A stretch of 64,000 nucleotides of DNA from Pyxidicoccus xibeiensis (GCF_024198175.1 NZ_JAJVKV010000001.1:124001-188000), one strand, 5' to 3'. Shown: positions 8,115 through 17,673, counted from the first letter of the stretch. Numbers and translations: made by a program. The notes: generated by a model not told the origin, from the sequence alone.

Positions 8115-8801
8115 ATGAAGAGCTGGGCCCTGTTGCTGTGCGGCTTGCTGACAGCCTGTGCTTCGACACCCTCGCGAGAGTGTGATGACCCGGGCTCGGA
8201 CCGGTGCATCACCCTGCTGTGTGGCATGGAGGCCTGCGGCCTCTACTTCTGCGAGGACGTGCAGCCTGGCCGTGTGGAACGCTCCCAGGCGGTGATGCCT
8301 GTACGTCCGCCTCCCGCGCGGGCGCCCACGGAACAGCTGTTTCCCTCCTCCAACCCGCAGCGCTTCTGGGGCAGCCGGCAGGGACTGCCGAAGCACGCGG
8401 AGCCCATCTTCATCATCCCCTGGAATCAGGCGAGCGAAGAGGTTGCAGCCCGGCTCCAGCAGGACAAGCACGACCAGGGCAAGCGCACCTGGGTGAAGCA
8501 CCATGTGTTTCCGCAGGAGTTCAAGACGTGGTTCAAGGGCAAGGGCATCAACATCCACGAATGGACGCTCGTCATCGAGAAGCCCATCCACGAGCGAATC
8601 CACTACGGAGCTCGCGGAGGCCCCTGGAATGCGGCATGGCGTCAGTTCATCGAGGACAACAATGAGGAGGCCGGCGAGCAGGCCATTCACCTCTTCGCCG
8701 TGCAGCTGATATTCCGATTCGAACTCACAGGTCCCATCGTGCCGTACAACCGCAAGACGGTGGTTCCAGCCTTCCCCCTGGCGGAAGAGGACATCTACTG
8801 A
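8115..8801 (+). CDS. SitA6-type polymorphic toxin lipoprotein (TIGR02269-like), copy 1
   Basis: 228 aa. A lipoprotein signal with lipobox LLTAC (C15) precedes a Cys-rich segment (C23, 31, 36, 41, 46) and a Pro-rich linker at about 63-80. The C-terminal half carries a His-based nuclease-like pattern: H129-H130 (WVKHHVFPQEF), H148 (INIHEW), H159 and H163 (PIHERIH), then WNAAW at 171-175. This matches the myxobacterial paralogous lipoprotein family TIGR02269, whose SitA members are toxins passed between cells by TraA/TraB outer-membrane exchange. The HNH-like activity is inferred from spacing of conserved His/Trp. The immunity gene follows after 3 bp. Confidence 0.8.
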   Translation: MKSWALLLCGLLTACASTPSRECDDPGSDRCITLLCGMEACGLYFCEDVQPGRVERSQAVMPVRPPPARAPTEQLFPSSNPQRFWGSRQGLPKHAEPIFIIPWNQASEEVAARLQQDKHDQGKRTWVKHHVFPQEFKTWFKGKGINIHEWTLVIEKPIHERIHYGARGGPWNAAWRQFIEDNNEEAGEQAIHLFAVQLIFRFELTGPIVPYNRKTVVPAFPLAEEDIY

Positions 8802-8804
8802 CCC

Positions 8805-9509
8805 ATGCGGTTCTTCAGGCTCAAGGACGTCAATCCCCCGCGCTACTCGGGGGAGTACCAAGCGGACCACCAGTGGTTCCTTCCCGGTGTCCGCTGCCCC
8901 ATGTGCCACGACACCTGGAGCTCCATTGGCGAGGCCTACCCTTGCGTCGACCTGTCGGCGCTGCCTGAGCGAAAGAAGTTCAAGGCACGACTGGAAGAAG
9001 ACTTCGAGGAGTTCACCCGCCTGCGTGAGCAGGTGCGACCACTCGCTCCGCTGGGAGTGCCGCTCAAGCCAGGAACAGGACTGGGTCCGCTCGTGGGAAC
9101 CGCACGGGGAAGCTTCGCACAGCTCGTCCTGCAGAACCCCTGGACGGTCCTCATGCACCGGGAAGCGCTGGAGCAGCTCCAGGCCGAAGGGGTGCGGGGA
9201 CTGAAGGGCTGCCGCACGGAGCTGCGCTTCCGGGACAAGCACCCGCCCGAGCTGCTGGAGCTCCAGGTGGAGCCCGGCGGGCTGTTCCACCGCGACTGCC
9301 TCCCTCCGCACGTGCCGTGCCCCACTTGTGGCCCGCGCTTCAGCATGCCGCGCGAGCCCCTGCTCGACGCCGCTTCGCTCCCCACCGACCGGGACCTCTT
9401 CCGGCTCGCCAACTTCTCGACCGTCATCGTGGGCAGCGAGCGCTTCGTGGACACGGTGCGGAGGCTCTGCTTCGAGGAGGTCGACTTCCGCGAGCTGCCC
9501 ACGCGCTGA
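8805..9509 (+). CDS. SitI6-type double-CXXC(G) immunity protein, copy 1
   Basis: 234 aa, cytoplasmic. Two Cys pairs, CPMC at 31-34 and CPTCG at 172-176, give the double-CXXCG signature of the myxobacterial TIGR02264-like family, which pairs with TIGR02269 toxins as immunity proteins. The first pair lacks the usual following Gly (CPMCH). Residues 106-234 are encoded by DNA identical to copy 2, while residues 1-105 are only about two-thirds identical. If specificity differs between the two modules it should lie in the N-terminal half. The gene is 3 bp from its toxin and presumably co-translated. Confidence 0.8.
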   Translation: MRFFRLKDVNPPRYSGEYQADHQWFLPGVRCPMCHDTWSSIGEAYPCVDLSALPERKKFKARLEEDFEEFTRLREQVRPLAPLGVPLKPGTGLGPLVGTARGSFAQLVLQNPWTVLMHREALEQLQAEGVRGLKGCRTELRFRDKHPPELLELQVEPGGLFHRDCLPPHVPCPTCGPRFSMPREPLLDAASLPTDRDLFRLANFSTVIVGSERFVDTVRRLCFEEVDFRELPTR

Positions 9510-9510
9510 C

Positions 9511-9592
9511 GCGGGTCCCGGGTGAGCAGCGCACCGGGGGCCTCGCCTTCCACGTGGACGCACCCTCCAGCTACGACACTGGAGGGCTGTAG
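9511..9592 (+). pseudogene. Fossil of muiA 3' end, copy 2
   Basis: Read in frame this segment gives VPGEQRTGGLAFHVDAPSSY and DTGGL then TAG, matching the last residues of the MuiA protein ending at 8062. There is no start and no upstream MuiA sequence. It is a recombination scar directly after the first immunity gene. Confidence 0.85.
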
Positions 9593-9612
9593 GCGCCGCA
9601 TCCAGAGTATGA

Positions 9613-9638
9613 AGCTCCCGGACTCCACGCCGGGAGCT
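9613..9638 (+). terminator. Hairpin upstream of toxin 2
   Basis: AGCTCCCGG and CCGGGAGCT form a perfect 9-bp stem with an 8-nt loop, 7 nt before the ATG at 9646. It is the counterpart of the hairpin at 8083-8106, with two extra base pairs, so the fold has been kept while the loop changed. Confidence 0.5.
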
Positions 9639-9645
9639 GTCGAAC

Positions 9646-10353
9646 ATGAAGACCTGGGCCCTGTTGCTGTGCGGCTTGCTGACGGCCTGTGCTTCGACGC
9701 CCTCGGGAGAGGAACGCCGGGCCAGCGCCGAGTGTGACGACCCCGGCGCGGACCGGTGCATCATCCTGCTGTGTGGCGTGGAGGCCTGCGGCCTCTACTT
9801 CTGCGAGGACGTGCAGCCTGGCCGTGTCGAGCGCTCGCAGGCGGTGATGCCCGTCCGTCCGCCTCCCGCGCGGGCTCCCACGGCACAGCCGATTCCCTCC
9901 TCGAACCCTCAGCGTTTCTGGGGCAGCAGGCAGGGGCTGCCGAGGAATGCGGAGCCCATCTTCATCATCCCCTGGAATCAGGCGAGCGAAGAGGCCGCGT
10001 CCCGGCTCCAGCAGGACAAGCACGACCAGGGCAGGCGCACCTGGGTGAAGCACCATGTGTTTCCGCAGGAGTTCAAGGAATGGTTCGCGATCAAGGGCAT
10101 CAACATCCATGAATGGACGCTCGTCATCGAGAAGCCCATTCACGAGAGAATCCACCATGGAGCCAAGGGAGGTCCCTGGAACGCCGCCTGGCGGCAGTTC
10201 ATCCGTGACAATCGAAGCACCGCAGGTGAACAGGCCATCCACCTCTTCGCTGTGCAGCTGATCTTCCGGTTTGAGCTTTCGGGTCCGGTCGTGCCCTACA
10301 ACCGCAAGACGGTGATTCCTGCCTTCCCCCTGGCCGAAGAGGATATCTACTGA
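9646..10353 (+). CDS. SitA6-type polymorphic toxin lipoprotein, copy 2
   Basis: 235 aa and close to 90% identical to copy 1, with the same lipobox (LLTAC), Cys-rich region, KHHVFPQEF motif, INIHEW, PIHERIH and WNAAW. It has seven extra residues (GEERRAS region, about 21-28) after the lipoprotein anchor. Differences cluster in the linker, around the KEWFAIKG segment and in the last 60 residues, so the two toxins may not be fully cross-neutralised. Same 3-bp spacing to its immunity gene. Confidence 0.8.
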   Translation: MKTWALLLCGLLTACASTPSGEERRASAECDDPGADRCIILLCGVEACGLYFCEDVQPGRVERSQAVMPVRPPPARAPTAQPIPSSNPQRFWGSRQGLPRNAEPIFIIPWNQASEEAASRLQQDKHDQGRRTWVKHHVFPQEFKEWFAIKGINIHEWTLVIEKPIHERIHHGAKGGPWNAAWRQFIRDNRSTAGEQAIHLFAVQLIFRFELSGPVVPYNRKTVIPAFPLAEEDIY

Positions 10354-10356
10354 GCC

Positions 10357-11061
10357 ATGCGGTTCTACTCCCTGGAGGAGGTCTCCTCTCCTCGCTATTC
10401 ATGGTCGCTTCAGACGGAGCACCAGTGGCTTCTCCCCGGCGTCCGCTGCCCCACGTGCCATGACACCTGGGCATCCATTGGAGAAGCCTACCCCTCCGTC
10501 GACCTGTCGGAGCTTCCCGAGAGGAAGAAGCTGAAGGCCAAGCTGGAGGAGGACTTCGCGGAGTTCAGCCGCCTGCGTGAGCGGGTGCGGCGATTCGCAC
10601 CTTCAGGAGCCCCGCTCACGCCAGGAACATCCTTTGGTGCGCTCCTGGGAAGGGCTCGCGGCCCTTTTCCCCAGCTCGTCCTGCAGAACCCCTGGACGGT
10701 CCTCATGCACCGGGAAGCGCTGGAGCAGCTCCAGGCCGAAGGGGTGCGGGGACTGAAGGGCTGCCGCACGGAGCTGCGCTTCCGGGACAAGCACCCGCCC
10801 GAGCTGCTGGAGCTCCAGGTGGAGCCCGGCGGGCTGTTCCACCGCGACTGCCTCCCTCCGCACGTGCCGTGCCCCACTTGTGGCCCGCGCTTCAGCATGC
10901 CGCGCGAGCCCCTGCTCGACGCCGCTTCGCTCCCCACCGACCGGGACCTCTTCCGGCTCGCCAACTTCTCGACCGTCATCGTGGGCAGCGAGCGCTTCGT
11001 GGACACGGTGCGGAGGCTCTGCTTCGAGGAGGTCGACTTCCGCGAGCTGCCCACGCGCTGA
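10357..11061 (+). CDS. SitI6-type double-CXXC(G) immunity protein, copy 2
   Basis: 234 aa with CPTC at 31-34 and CPTCG at 172-176. The C-terminal 129 residues are identical to copy 1 at the DNA level, while the first 105 residues differ at about one position in three. The abrupt change at base 10672 points to gene conversion or a very recent crossover rather than uniform divergence. Presumed to neutralise the adjacent toxin. Confidence 0.8.
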   Translation: MRFYSLEEVSSPRYSWSLQTEHQWLLPGVRCPTCHDTWASIGEAYPSVDLSELPERKKLKAKLEEDFAEFSRLRERVRRFAPSGAPLTPGTSFGALLGRARGPFPQLVLQNPWTVLMHREALEQLQAEGVRGLKGCRTELRFRDKHPPELLELQVEPGGLFHRDCLPPHVPCPTCGPRFSMPREPLLDAASLPTDRDLFRLANFSTVIVGSERFVDTVRRLCFEEVDFRELPTR

Positions 11062-11062
11062 C

Positions 11063-11144
11063 GCGGGTCCCGGGTGAGCAGCGCACCGGGGGCCTCGCCT
11101 TCCACGTGGACGCGCCTTCCAGCTACGACACCGGAGGGCTGTAG
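11063..11144 (+). pseudogene. Fossil of muiA 3' end, copy 3
   Basis: Third copy of the MuiA tail, again starting one base after an immunity stop codon and ending with the DTGGL-TAG codons. It marks the right border of the duplicated module. Confidence 0.85.
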
Positions 11145-11157
11145 GCACGCCCCGGGG

Positions 11158-11192
11158 TGGGGCATCACGCCCCACTGGGGCAATCCGCCCCA
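11158..11192. promoter_or_regulatory. Two tandem palindromes, candidate NtrC-type activator sites
   Basis: TGGGGC-N5-GCCCCA occurs twice, at 11158-11174 (spacer ATCAC) and 11176-11192 (spacer AATCC), with centres 18 bp apart. Both lie 35-70 bp upstream of a sigma-54 promoter-like element and 200 bp upstream of the two-component genes. Tandem dyads are the usual upstream activating sequences of NtrC-family regulators. Binding by the regulator encoded at 12857 is inference. Confidence 0.6.
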
Positions 11193-11226
11193 CCCGGCGG
11201 AGCCCTCTCCTCCTCTCAGAGGCCGC

Positions 11227-11242
11227 TGGCACAGCGGATGCT
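11227..11242 (+). promoter_or_regulatory. Sigma-54 (-24/-12) promoter
   Basis: TGGCAC-AGCGG-ATGCT matches the consensus TGGCAC-N5-TTGCW at 10 of 11 positions, with the invariant GG and GC at the right 10-bp spacing. Transcription would start near 11254, giving a leader of about 140 nt before the histidine kinase GTG. The adjacent tandem palindromes and a downstream NtrC-like regulator make autoregulation plausible. Confidence 0.65.
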
Positions 11243-11393
11243 TTGAGCCGGGGGTGAGGCAAGACGTGGGGCCGGAAGCGGTCTCGCGCCTGTCTTGTTG
11301 CAGCACTCGCGGTACGTTCTGAGTACCCACGGCCCCGGTCCGTGCGCTTTCCCCCTCACGCGCGGACCGGGCCCTCTCTCTTCGAAACCGACC

Positions 11394-12856
11394 GTGAGAC
11401 TCGCTCGCAAGTTCACCCTGGCCCTCGTGCTGCTCGCTGTGGCCGTCATCTCCGGGCTGCAGTACATCCAGGTGCGTCGGGAGCTGGAGCGCTCCGCCCT
11501 GGACATGCAGCTCGACCACCGGCTGCTCGGCCACACGCTGGCGGGCGCCATCGGCAAGGCGTGGCAGCTCGCCGGCGAGCGCGAGGCCCTCACCCTCCTC
11601 CACCAGTCCAACCGCTTCCAGGAGCAGGTGCACCTGCGCTGGGTGTGGCTCGACGGCGGGCCCGGTACCCCGCCCATGGGCTCCTTCCCGCCACGCCTGC
11701 TCGCCGCGCTGCGCTCGGGGATGGACGGCTCCATGGTGGACCCCAGCCCGGAGCCCGGCCTGCTGCACTCGTACACGCCGGTCGTCATCAACGGCACGCG
11801 CCTGGGCGCCATCGAAATCACCGAGTCGCTGGGCGAGCAGCGCATGCACGTGCGCACCGTGGTGATGGGCACCATCGCCGCCACCGCCGCGATTACGCTC
11901 GCCTTCCTCATCGCCGCCATGGCCATGGGCCGGCGCCTGGTGGGCGAGCCCGTGCAGCAGCTCGTCCAGCTCGCGGACCGCATCGGCCGGGGAGACCTCA
12001 CCGCCCGCGTGCGCCTGCCCCAGAAGCGCGGCGACGAGCTGACCACGCTGGCCAGCGCCATGAACCGCATGGGCGAGCAGCTCGAGGAGACGCGCGCGCG
12101 GCTGGCCTCGGAGACGGCGGCGCGGCTGTCCGCCGTGGACCACCTGCGCCACGCGGACCGGCTCACCACCGTGGGCAAGCTCGCCTCGGGCGTCGCCCAC
12201 GAGCTGGGCACGCCGCTCAACGTCGTCATGGGCCGGGCGAAGATGATTTCCAGCGGCGAGGCCGAGGGCGAGGAGGTGGGCGAGTGCGCCAACATCATCT
12301 CCCAGCAGGCCCAGCACATGACGGGCATCATCCGCCAGCTCTTGGACTTCGCCCGCCGCCGCCCGCTCCAGCGCGCCACGGAGGACGTGCAGGAGCTGGT
12401 CGAGCGCTCGCTCTCCCTTTTGCGCCCCATGGCGTCCAAGCGCAGCGTCGCGCTGGAGGCCCAGGTGCCCGCCGGGCTGGCGGTGGAGGTCGACGGCGGG
12501 CAGGTGCAGCAGGTGCTCACGAACCTGGTGATGAACGGCCTGCAGGCCATGAAGCGGCCGGGCACCCTGCGCGTGCGCGCCGTGGAGGAGCGCGCCGCGC
12601 CGCCCGAGGCCCTGGGAGGCCCCGTGGCCGACTACGTGCGGCTGGACGTGGAGGACGAGGGCGAGGGCATCCCCGCCGACGTGCTGCCCCACGTCTTCGA
12701 GCCCTTCTTCACCACCAAGGACGTGGGCGAGGGCACCGGCCTGGGCCTGTCCGTGTCCTATGGTCTGGTGAGGGACCATGGAGGCTGGATTGCCGTGCGC
12801 AGCGAGCCCGGACGCGGTAGCTGCTTCTCCATCTACCTGCCACGAGGAGGAAGCTG

Positions 12857-12857
<1 letters not shown>
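11394..12857 (+). CDS. NtrB-like membrane sensor histidine kinase
   Basis: 487 aa from GTG 11394. The first transmembrane helix is at about 8-27, an extracytoplasmic sensor of about 130 aa follows, and the second helix is at about 155-178. A HAMP linker follows ([20 protein letters not shown]). The HisKA box has the phosphoacceptor H269 in [10 protein letters not shown]. The ATPase domain shows the N box ([10 protein letters not shown]), DEGEGIP and the GTGLGLSV lid. The GTG was chosen because it directly precedes the membrane helix; a TTG at 11295 would add 33 Pro-rich residues. Its stop overlaps the next ATG (TGATG). The signal sensed is unknown. Confidence 0.9.
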
Positions 12858-14226
<1,369 letters not shown>

Positions 14227-14230
<4 letters not shown>

Positions 14231-15039
14231 CCCGCGGGCTCCAGCCGCACCTCGAACAGCCGGGGCCACCGCTTGCCCGTCATGAACATGCGGCCGGTGC
14301 CGGGCTCCACGGCGATGCCGTTGAGCACCGACTCGCGGCTGGTCAGCGCCGGCGCCACCGCGCGCACCAGCTCTGACGCGTCGATGACGGCCACCACCCG
14401 GCCCGTGGAGGGGTCTATCTCCACCACGTCCGAGCTGTGCCACACGTTGGCGTAGATGACGCCGTTGGCGCACTCCAGCTCGTTGAGCTGGTCCACGGGC
14501 TGCCCCTGGAGCGTCACCTCCACGGTGCCCAGCACGCGGAAGTCCTCCACCGCATGGAACGTCAGCGTGGAGCTGCCGTCGCTGCGCACCAGCTTCCCCT
14601 GCCAGTAGCACAGGCCCCAGCCGTCGCCCGCGTAGCGCGTCGTCTTCTCCCGGCGCGGGGGCATGCCGCTCCACGTGAAGAGCAGGCCCTCCGTCCAGGT
14701 GAGCTGGTAGAGGCGCTCACCGTCGCTGGCCAGCCCCTCGGTGAAGATGTCCCCGAGCTCCTCCAGCCACACCGGCTCCGCCGAGTCGAAGGAGAGCTGC
14801 CGCAGCGTGCCCTCGTGGCCGGTGCTCTCGAAGAGGTGCCCCTGGTGGAAGACGAGCCCCTGCGTGAAGGCGTCCGTCGCGTGCGGATACTCCTGGACGA
14901 TGCGGGCCACGCGCCGCTCGGGCACCGGGTGCTCGGGGCCCTCCGTGCCTTCCGGAACGGGCCGGAGGGCGGGAGTGCAGCCCACACTCAGCGCGCTCAG
15001 GGTCAGCAGCCAGGACGGGTTCCGCGGGGACAGCCTCAT
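14227..15039 (-). CDS. Glutaminyl-peptide cyclotransferase (plant-type QC) lipoprotein
   Basis: 270 aa. Lipoprotein signal with lipobox LSVGC (C21). The mature part matches the five-bladed propeller glutamine cyclase family: AFTQGLVFHQGHLFESTG, LTWTEGLLF, LNELECANGVIYANVWHSS and SVLNGIAVEPGTGRMFMTGK. The enzyme converts N-terminal Gln of peptides to pyroglutamate, here probably in the periplasm. It converges on the NtrC gene with a 4-bp CTAG stop overlap. Start ATG 15039 gives a complete lipoprotein signal. Confidence 0.88.
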
Positions 15040-15057
15040 GGCGGCGCACCTTACCGC

Positions 15058-15528
15058 TCAGCGCAGCGGAGGCACGAGCGCTTCCACTGCCGCGCACAGG
15101 TCCTCCATGGCGAACGGCTTGTTGAGCACACACGCCGCGCCCAGCTTTGTCGCATCCGCGTGCAATTGCGCGTCGCCAAAGGCGGTGATGAGGACGAAGG
15201 GCGTCGTCCAGCCGTCACGCCGCAGCCGGGCCAGCACCTCCAGGCCGGAGAAGCCAGGCATGCGCACGTCGGAGACGATGAGGTCCGGCCCCTGCGTCCG
15301 CTGCTCCATCAGGCCGTCGACGATGGCCTTCACCAGGCCCGGCCCGTCAGGCGCCTCCACCACGTCATAGCCCTTGCGCAGCAGGGCCCGCCGCAGCAGC
15401 GCCCGCATCTCCGGCTGGTCGTCCGCCACCAGCACGCGCGGCGCCCCCCGTCGCGTCGCCCACTCCCGCGTCGAGGGCGGGCACGTCCGCGTCTCCGCCT
15501 GCATTCCAGCGCTCTCTTCCGGCCCCAT
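15058..15528 (-). CDS. CheY-like single-domain response regulator
   Basis: 156 aa. A variable 30-residue N-terminus precedes one receiver domain: acidic pair in LVADDQPEM, phosphoacceptor D87 in LIVSDVRMPG, Thr/Ser switch in LITAFG and Lys in LNKPF. No output domain is present, so it acts by protein-protein contact or in phosphorelay. ATG 15528 has AAGGAG at 9 nt; an immediately upstream TTG is less likely. It precedes the cyclotransferase by 18 bp on the same strand. No kinase is adjacent on that strand. Confidence 0.85.
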   Translation of the reverse strand: MGPEESAGMQAETRTCPPSTREWATRRGAPRVLVADDQPEMRALLRRALLRKGYDVVEAPDGPGLVKAIVDGLMEQRTQGPDLIVSDVRMPGFSGLEVLARLRRDGWTTPFVLITAFGDAQLHADATKLGAACVLNKPFAMEDLCAAVEALVPPLR

Positions 15529-16087
15529 CAATGTCGGCTCCTTGCGGTGTGGTGGGCTCGCCCGTCACCCGCGTCCCTCCCACATGGGCAGACGGGGCAC
15601 CGACAGGCCCGGCCGGACAAAGCATTGGCCATGCCACGCGCGCTCCAGGCGGTGCGACACCGTGAAGTCCATCTCGCCCTCCAAGGAAGACGAAGCACGG
15701 CGCGAGCTCGCTACCCTGCCCTACACGCGGGCGGGGCCGTGTGGCGTCCTGCCCCGCGGAGAAATGCCCCGGCTGGGGCAGTTTGCCACGCCCCATTTCG
15801 CCCCTTCGAGGCGGGGAAGGCCGCGGGCCCAGAGGGAAACCACCCCGCGTGAGGCGTTGGCCCACGGGCTGCAATGTCACCCGGCATCGGTTCGGGCGTG
15901 GGGCCTTCGCACGATGGGCCCCAGGCAATGAATGACCGCCGCGAGGAGTCGGGGGACGCCACGCGGGTGGACATCATCAGCACCCCTCCAAGGTGGGGCG
16001 CGCCGGGCGTCGGCTCCACGCTCGAACCGAGACTTCTATCCCTCTCCGGCCGGGAAGCACCTCCGGCCCGCTCAAGGAGAACGACCG
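15529..16087. other. 559-bp gene-free region upstream of htrA
   Basis: No supported gene lies here. The stretch 15750-15810 is rich in GGGGC/GCCCC boxes, including TGCCCC-GGCT-GGGGCA at 15765-15780. A sigma-54-like element lies at 15858-15873. The end carries a strong AAGGAG ribosome-binding site for the protease. A GAACC near 16024 could be an ECF-type -35, but its -10 partner is poor. Confidence 0.5.
15858..15873 (+). promoter_or_regulatory. Possible sigma-54 promoter of htrA
   Basis: TGGCCC-ACGGG-CTGCA keeps the GG-N10-GC core of sigma-54 promoters and differs at two other consensus positions. It lies about 215 bp before the protease ATG, with GGGGC/GCCCC dyads 80-95 bp further upstream that resemble those in front of the NtrB/NtrC pair, though with different spacing. 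Confidence 0.35.
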
Positions 16088-17611
16088 ATGGCCTGCTCGC
16101 TCCCGTCTCGCCGCTTCCTCAGCGCCCTGGCCCTCCTTCCCGCCGCCACGCTCGTCGCATGCGGTGGACAGGCCCAGGGCTCTTCCCAGGCTTCCGCCAA
16201 CGCCGCGGCCACCCCGCCCGCGGTGAAGGCCGCCGCGGCTCCAGCGCCCACGCCGCCGGCCTCACCCAACGTGCCCGCGCAGCAGGCGCTCTACAGCCCC
16301 GCGGCCTCCGGTGCGCCCGGCACGCTCACCTCGCTGGCGCCGCTGGTGGACGCGGTGAAGGGCGCCGTCGTCAACGTGGAGGTACAGGCGCGGCCCAAGC
16401 GCATGTCCGGCATGCAGCGGCTGCCGCCCGGCTTCGGGGAGCGCTTCGGCATGCCGCCCGGCATGGGCGGCTTCGAGGGCCAGACGCCGCCGCGCCAGGG
16501 CGCGGGCTCCGGCTTCATCATCGACGCGTCGGGCACGGTGCTCACCAACAACCACGTGGTGCAGGACGCGGACGTGGTGCGCGTGAAGCTGGATGACGGC
16601 CGCGCCTTCGACGCGGAGGTGCTGGGAAGAGACCCGCTCACCGACGTGGCGCTGCTGAAGATGAAGAACGCGCCGGCCAACCTGCCCGCCGTGCCGCTGG
16701 GCGACTCGGACGTGCTGCGCGTGGGCGACGCGGTGATGGCCATCGGCAACCCGTTCGGCCTGGCCTCCAGCGTCAGCGCGGGCATCCTCTCCGCCCGGGC
16801 GCGCGACATCCACGCCGGCCCCTACGACGAGTTCCTCCAGACGGACGCCGCCATCAACCCCGGCAACTCCGGCGGGCCGCTCTTCAACATGAAGGGCGAG
16901 GTGGTGGGCATGAACACGGCCATCATCGGCGGCGCCACCGGCATCGGCTTCGCGGTGCCCAGCAACCTCATCCGTGGGCTGCTGCCGCAGCTGCAGGACA
17001 ACGGCGTCGTCCGGCGTGGCTACCTGGGCCTGTCCATCCAGGACCTCACCCCGGAGCTGGCGCGCGCCATGGGCGTGCAGGCGACGAAGGGCGCCGTCGT
17101 GGCGGGCCTCACCCCGAACGGCCCCGGCGCCCGCGCCGGCCTGCGCGAGGAGGACATCATCACCTCCGTGGAGGGCAAGCCGGTGGACTCGGCCGGAGTG
17201 CTCACCCGCACGGTGGCCCTGCTCAAGCCGGACAGCCGCGTGAAGGTGGAGCTCCTGCGCGGGGGCAAGCCGCAGACGGTGGAGGTGACGCTGGGCACGC
17301 GGCCGGCCATGCAGGGCGAGGAGGAAGTCGCGCCGCGCAATGCCCAGGCGACGGCCCCGCGCCGGCTGGGCGTGCAGCTGTCCCAGACGCAGGACGGCGT
17401 GCAGGTGATGGCGGTGGAGCCCGGCAGCCCCGCCGAGCGCGCGGGCCTGGTGCCCGGCATGGTGCTCGTCCAGGTAGGGGACCAGAAGATTGGCAGCGCG
17501 GAGGACGTGTCTCGCGCCCTCAACGCGGCCAAGTCCGGCGACGCCCTGCTGCTGCGCGTGCGCGCCCCCAACTCGGACACCGCCCTGCTGCGCGCGGTGG
17601 AGGTGCCGTAG
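16088..17611 (+). CDS. HtrA/DegP-type serine protease lipoprotein with two PDZ domains
   Basis: 507 aa. Lipoprotein-type signal (LVAC, C25) and an Ala/Pro linker to about 75. The trypsin-like domain has the catalytic triad H156 (TNNHVV), D186 (LTDVALLK) and S261 (GNSGGPLF). PDZ1 begins about residue 310 (GYLGLSIQDLTPELA) and PDZ2 about 415 (RRLGVQLSQTQDG). A Met/Gly/Pro-rich loop at 115-140 corresponds to the LA loop. These proteases degrade or chaperone misfolded envelope proteins. ATG 16088 follows AAGGAG at 7 nt. The lipid anchor is less usual, as DegP is soluble in enterobacteria. Confidence 0.93.
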   Translation: MACSLPSRRFLSALALLPAATLVACGGQAQGSSQASANAAATPPAVKAAAAPAPTPPASPNVPAQQALYSPAASGAPGTLTSLAPLVDAVKGAVVNVEVQARPKRMSGMQRLPPGFGERFGMPPGMGGFEGQTPPRQGAGSGFIIDASGTVLTNNHVVQDADVVRVKLDDGRAFDAEVLGRDPLTDVALLKMKNAPANLPAVPLGDSDVLRVGDAVMAIGNPFGLASSVSAGILSARARDIHAGPYDEFLQTDAAINPGNSGGPLFNMKGEVVGMNTAIIGGATGIGFAVPSNLIRGLLPQLQDNGVVRRGYLGLSIQDLTPELARAMGVQATKGAVVAGLTPNGPGARAGLREEDIITSVEGKPVDSAGVLTRTVALLKPDSRVKVELLRGGKPQTVEVTLGTRPAMQGEEEVAPRNAQATAPRRLGVQLSQTQDGVQVMAVEPGSPAERAGLVPGMVLVQVGDQKIGSAEDVSRALNAAKSGDALLLRVRAPNSDTALLRAVEVP

Positions 17612-17647
17612 TCCGGCTCGAGCCGCTCCCCTGGGCAAAGTGCAAAG

Positions 17648-17673
17648 GCACCCCGGTCCAAGGTCCGGGGTGC
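17648..17673 (+). terminator. Probable terminator of htrA
   Basis: GCACCCCGG and CCGGGGTGC form a perfect 9-bp stem with an 8-nt loop, 36 bp after the protease stop. No U-run follows, which is common in very GC-rich genomes. Confidence 0.6.

Larger units (their letters stand above)
7981..11144 (+). repeat. Tandem duplication of toxin-immunity module bounded by muiA-tail repeats
   Basis: The 82-bp end of the MuiA gene (7981-8062) has related copies at 9511-9592 and 11063-11144. Between them lie two copies of a lipoprotein-toxin/immunity pair, with unit lengths of 1530 and 1552 bp. The immunity genes end one base before each tail copy. The layout is tail-module-tail-module-tail, as expected from unequal crossing-over or from successive homologous insertions at the muiA 3' end. 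Confidence 0.9.

Noticed and set aside
15765..15800. Same palindrome as the UAS at 11158-11192
   Set aside because: Boxes are similar but the half-site spacing is 4 or 10 rather than 5, so it is not an exact match; kept only as a low-confidence hint.
16024..16050. ECF-sigma promoter for htrA
   Set aside because: GAACC is present but the -10 region does not fit and spacing is uncertain.
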